Source: Pseudomonadota bacterium
GTDB lineage: Bacteria > Pseudomonadota > Alphaproteobacteria > Rhizobiales > Hyphomicrobiaceae
Assembly (NCBI GenBank): GCA_021813195.1
Contig: JAKALI010000307.1
Span: 1-5,672, forward strand
Reading direction: 5' to 3'
Length of the DNA: 5,672 bases
In this document: positions 5,567 to 5,672 of the stretch, piece after piece
Position numbering within the stretch: the first letter of the stretch is position 1
How the letters are laid out: every line of letters starts with the position of its first letter
Made by a program: the position numbers and the translations under genes
Notes under the pieces: generated by a model
Databases searched by the model: none
Told to the model about the DNA's origin: nothing
The model's input: only the letters and a program-made list of their open reading frames with translations

Positions 5567-5672
5567 ATGACCACGGATCAGCCGTTTTGTGAACCCGGTG
5601 ATGCGACAGCGCAGGAAACCGGCCTGACGCTCGCGCCGCGCTTCGATGCAGACGGCCTCGTGGCGGCTGTTG
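5567..5672 (+). CDS. hisI: Phosphoribosyl-AMP cyclohydrolase, N-terminal part (cut by window end)
   Basis: The third enzyme step of histidine synthesis in the cytoplasm: it opens the purine ring of phosphoribosyl-AMP to give ProFAR. Only the first 35 codons are in the window. The recognisable part is PRFDADGLVAAV (24-35), the conserved opening of the HisI fold (family pattern F-D-x-x-G-L-x-x-A-V before the first core strand). The preceding 20 or so residues are a variable leader, as usual in Alphaproteobacteria. The zinc cysteines and histidine-rich segment lie outside. It is divergent from the IscU-like, cupin and yidD operon. Whether it is a stand-alone hisI or a hisIE fusion cannot be seen, though stand-alone is the rule in this class. 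Confidence 0.85.
   Translation, partial: MTTDQPFCEPGDATAQETGLTLAPRFDADGLVAAV

Overview
The window comes from a moderately GC-rich alphaproteobacterial chromosome, most likely Rhizobiales/Hyphomicrobiales. The reasons are a YidD, cupin and IscU-like cluster lying divergently next to hisI, strongly G/C-ending codons, and the character of the EptA and IscU-like proteins. No sequence search was run; family names rest on motifs read in the translations.

Layout, left to right. (1) Positions 77-1696, minus strand: a complete five-helix plus sulfatase-fold phosphoethanolamine transferase of the EptA/MCR family. (2) Positions 1697-2334: about 640 bases without a convincing gene, holding several short inverted repeats and a 13-base tandem duplication. 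(3) Positions 2335-3453, minus strand: a 372-residue protein of unassigned function, tentatively resembling the DUF4261 type. (4) Positions 3454-3717: a compact divergent intergenic region with three inverted repeats, two of them end to end just upstream of the next gene. (5) Positions 3718-4224, plus strand: a 168-residue, mostly helical orphan whose last 99 bases overlap the end of yidD tail to tail. (6) Positions 4126-5410, minus strand: a tight three-gene operon read as IscU-like scaffold, cupin, yidD, with start/stop overlap at one junction and possibly at both. (7) From 5567 on the plus strand: the start of hisI (phosphoribosyl-AMP cyclohydrolase), cut by the window end and divergent from the operon.

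The two ends are conventional: envelope lipid modification on the left, and on the right a housekeeping block for Fe-S or metal handling, membrane-protein insertion and histidine synthesis. The middle (about 1.7 to 4.2 kb) is the accessory-looking part: two divergent orphan genes around a structured intergenic region, flanked by a long non-coding stretch and a convergent overlap. If the window contains an undescribed system, this divergent pair and its intergenic repeats are the best candidate, but the sequence alone does not establish a function.
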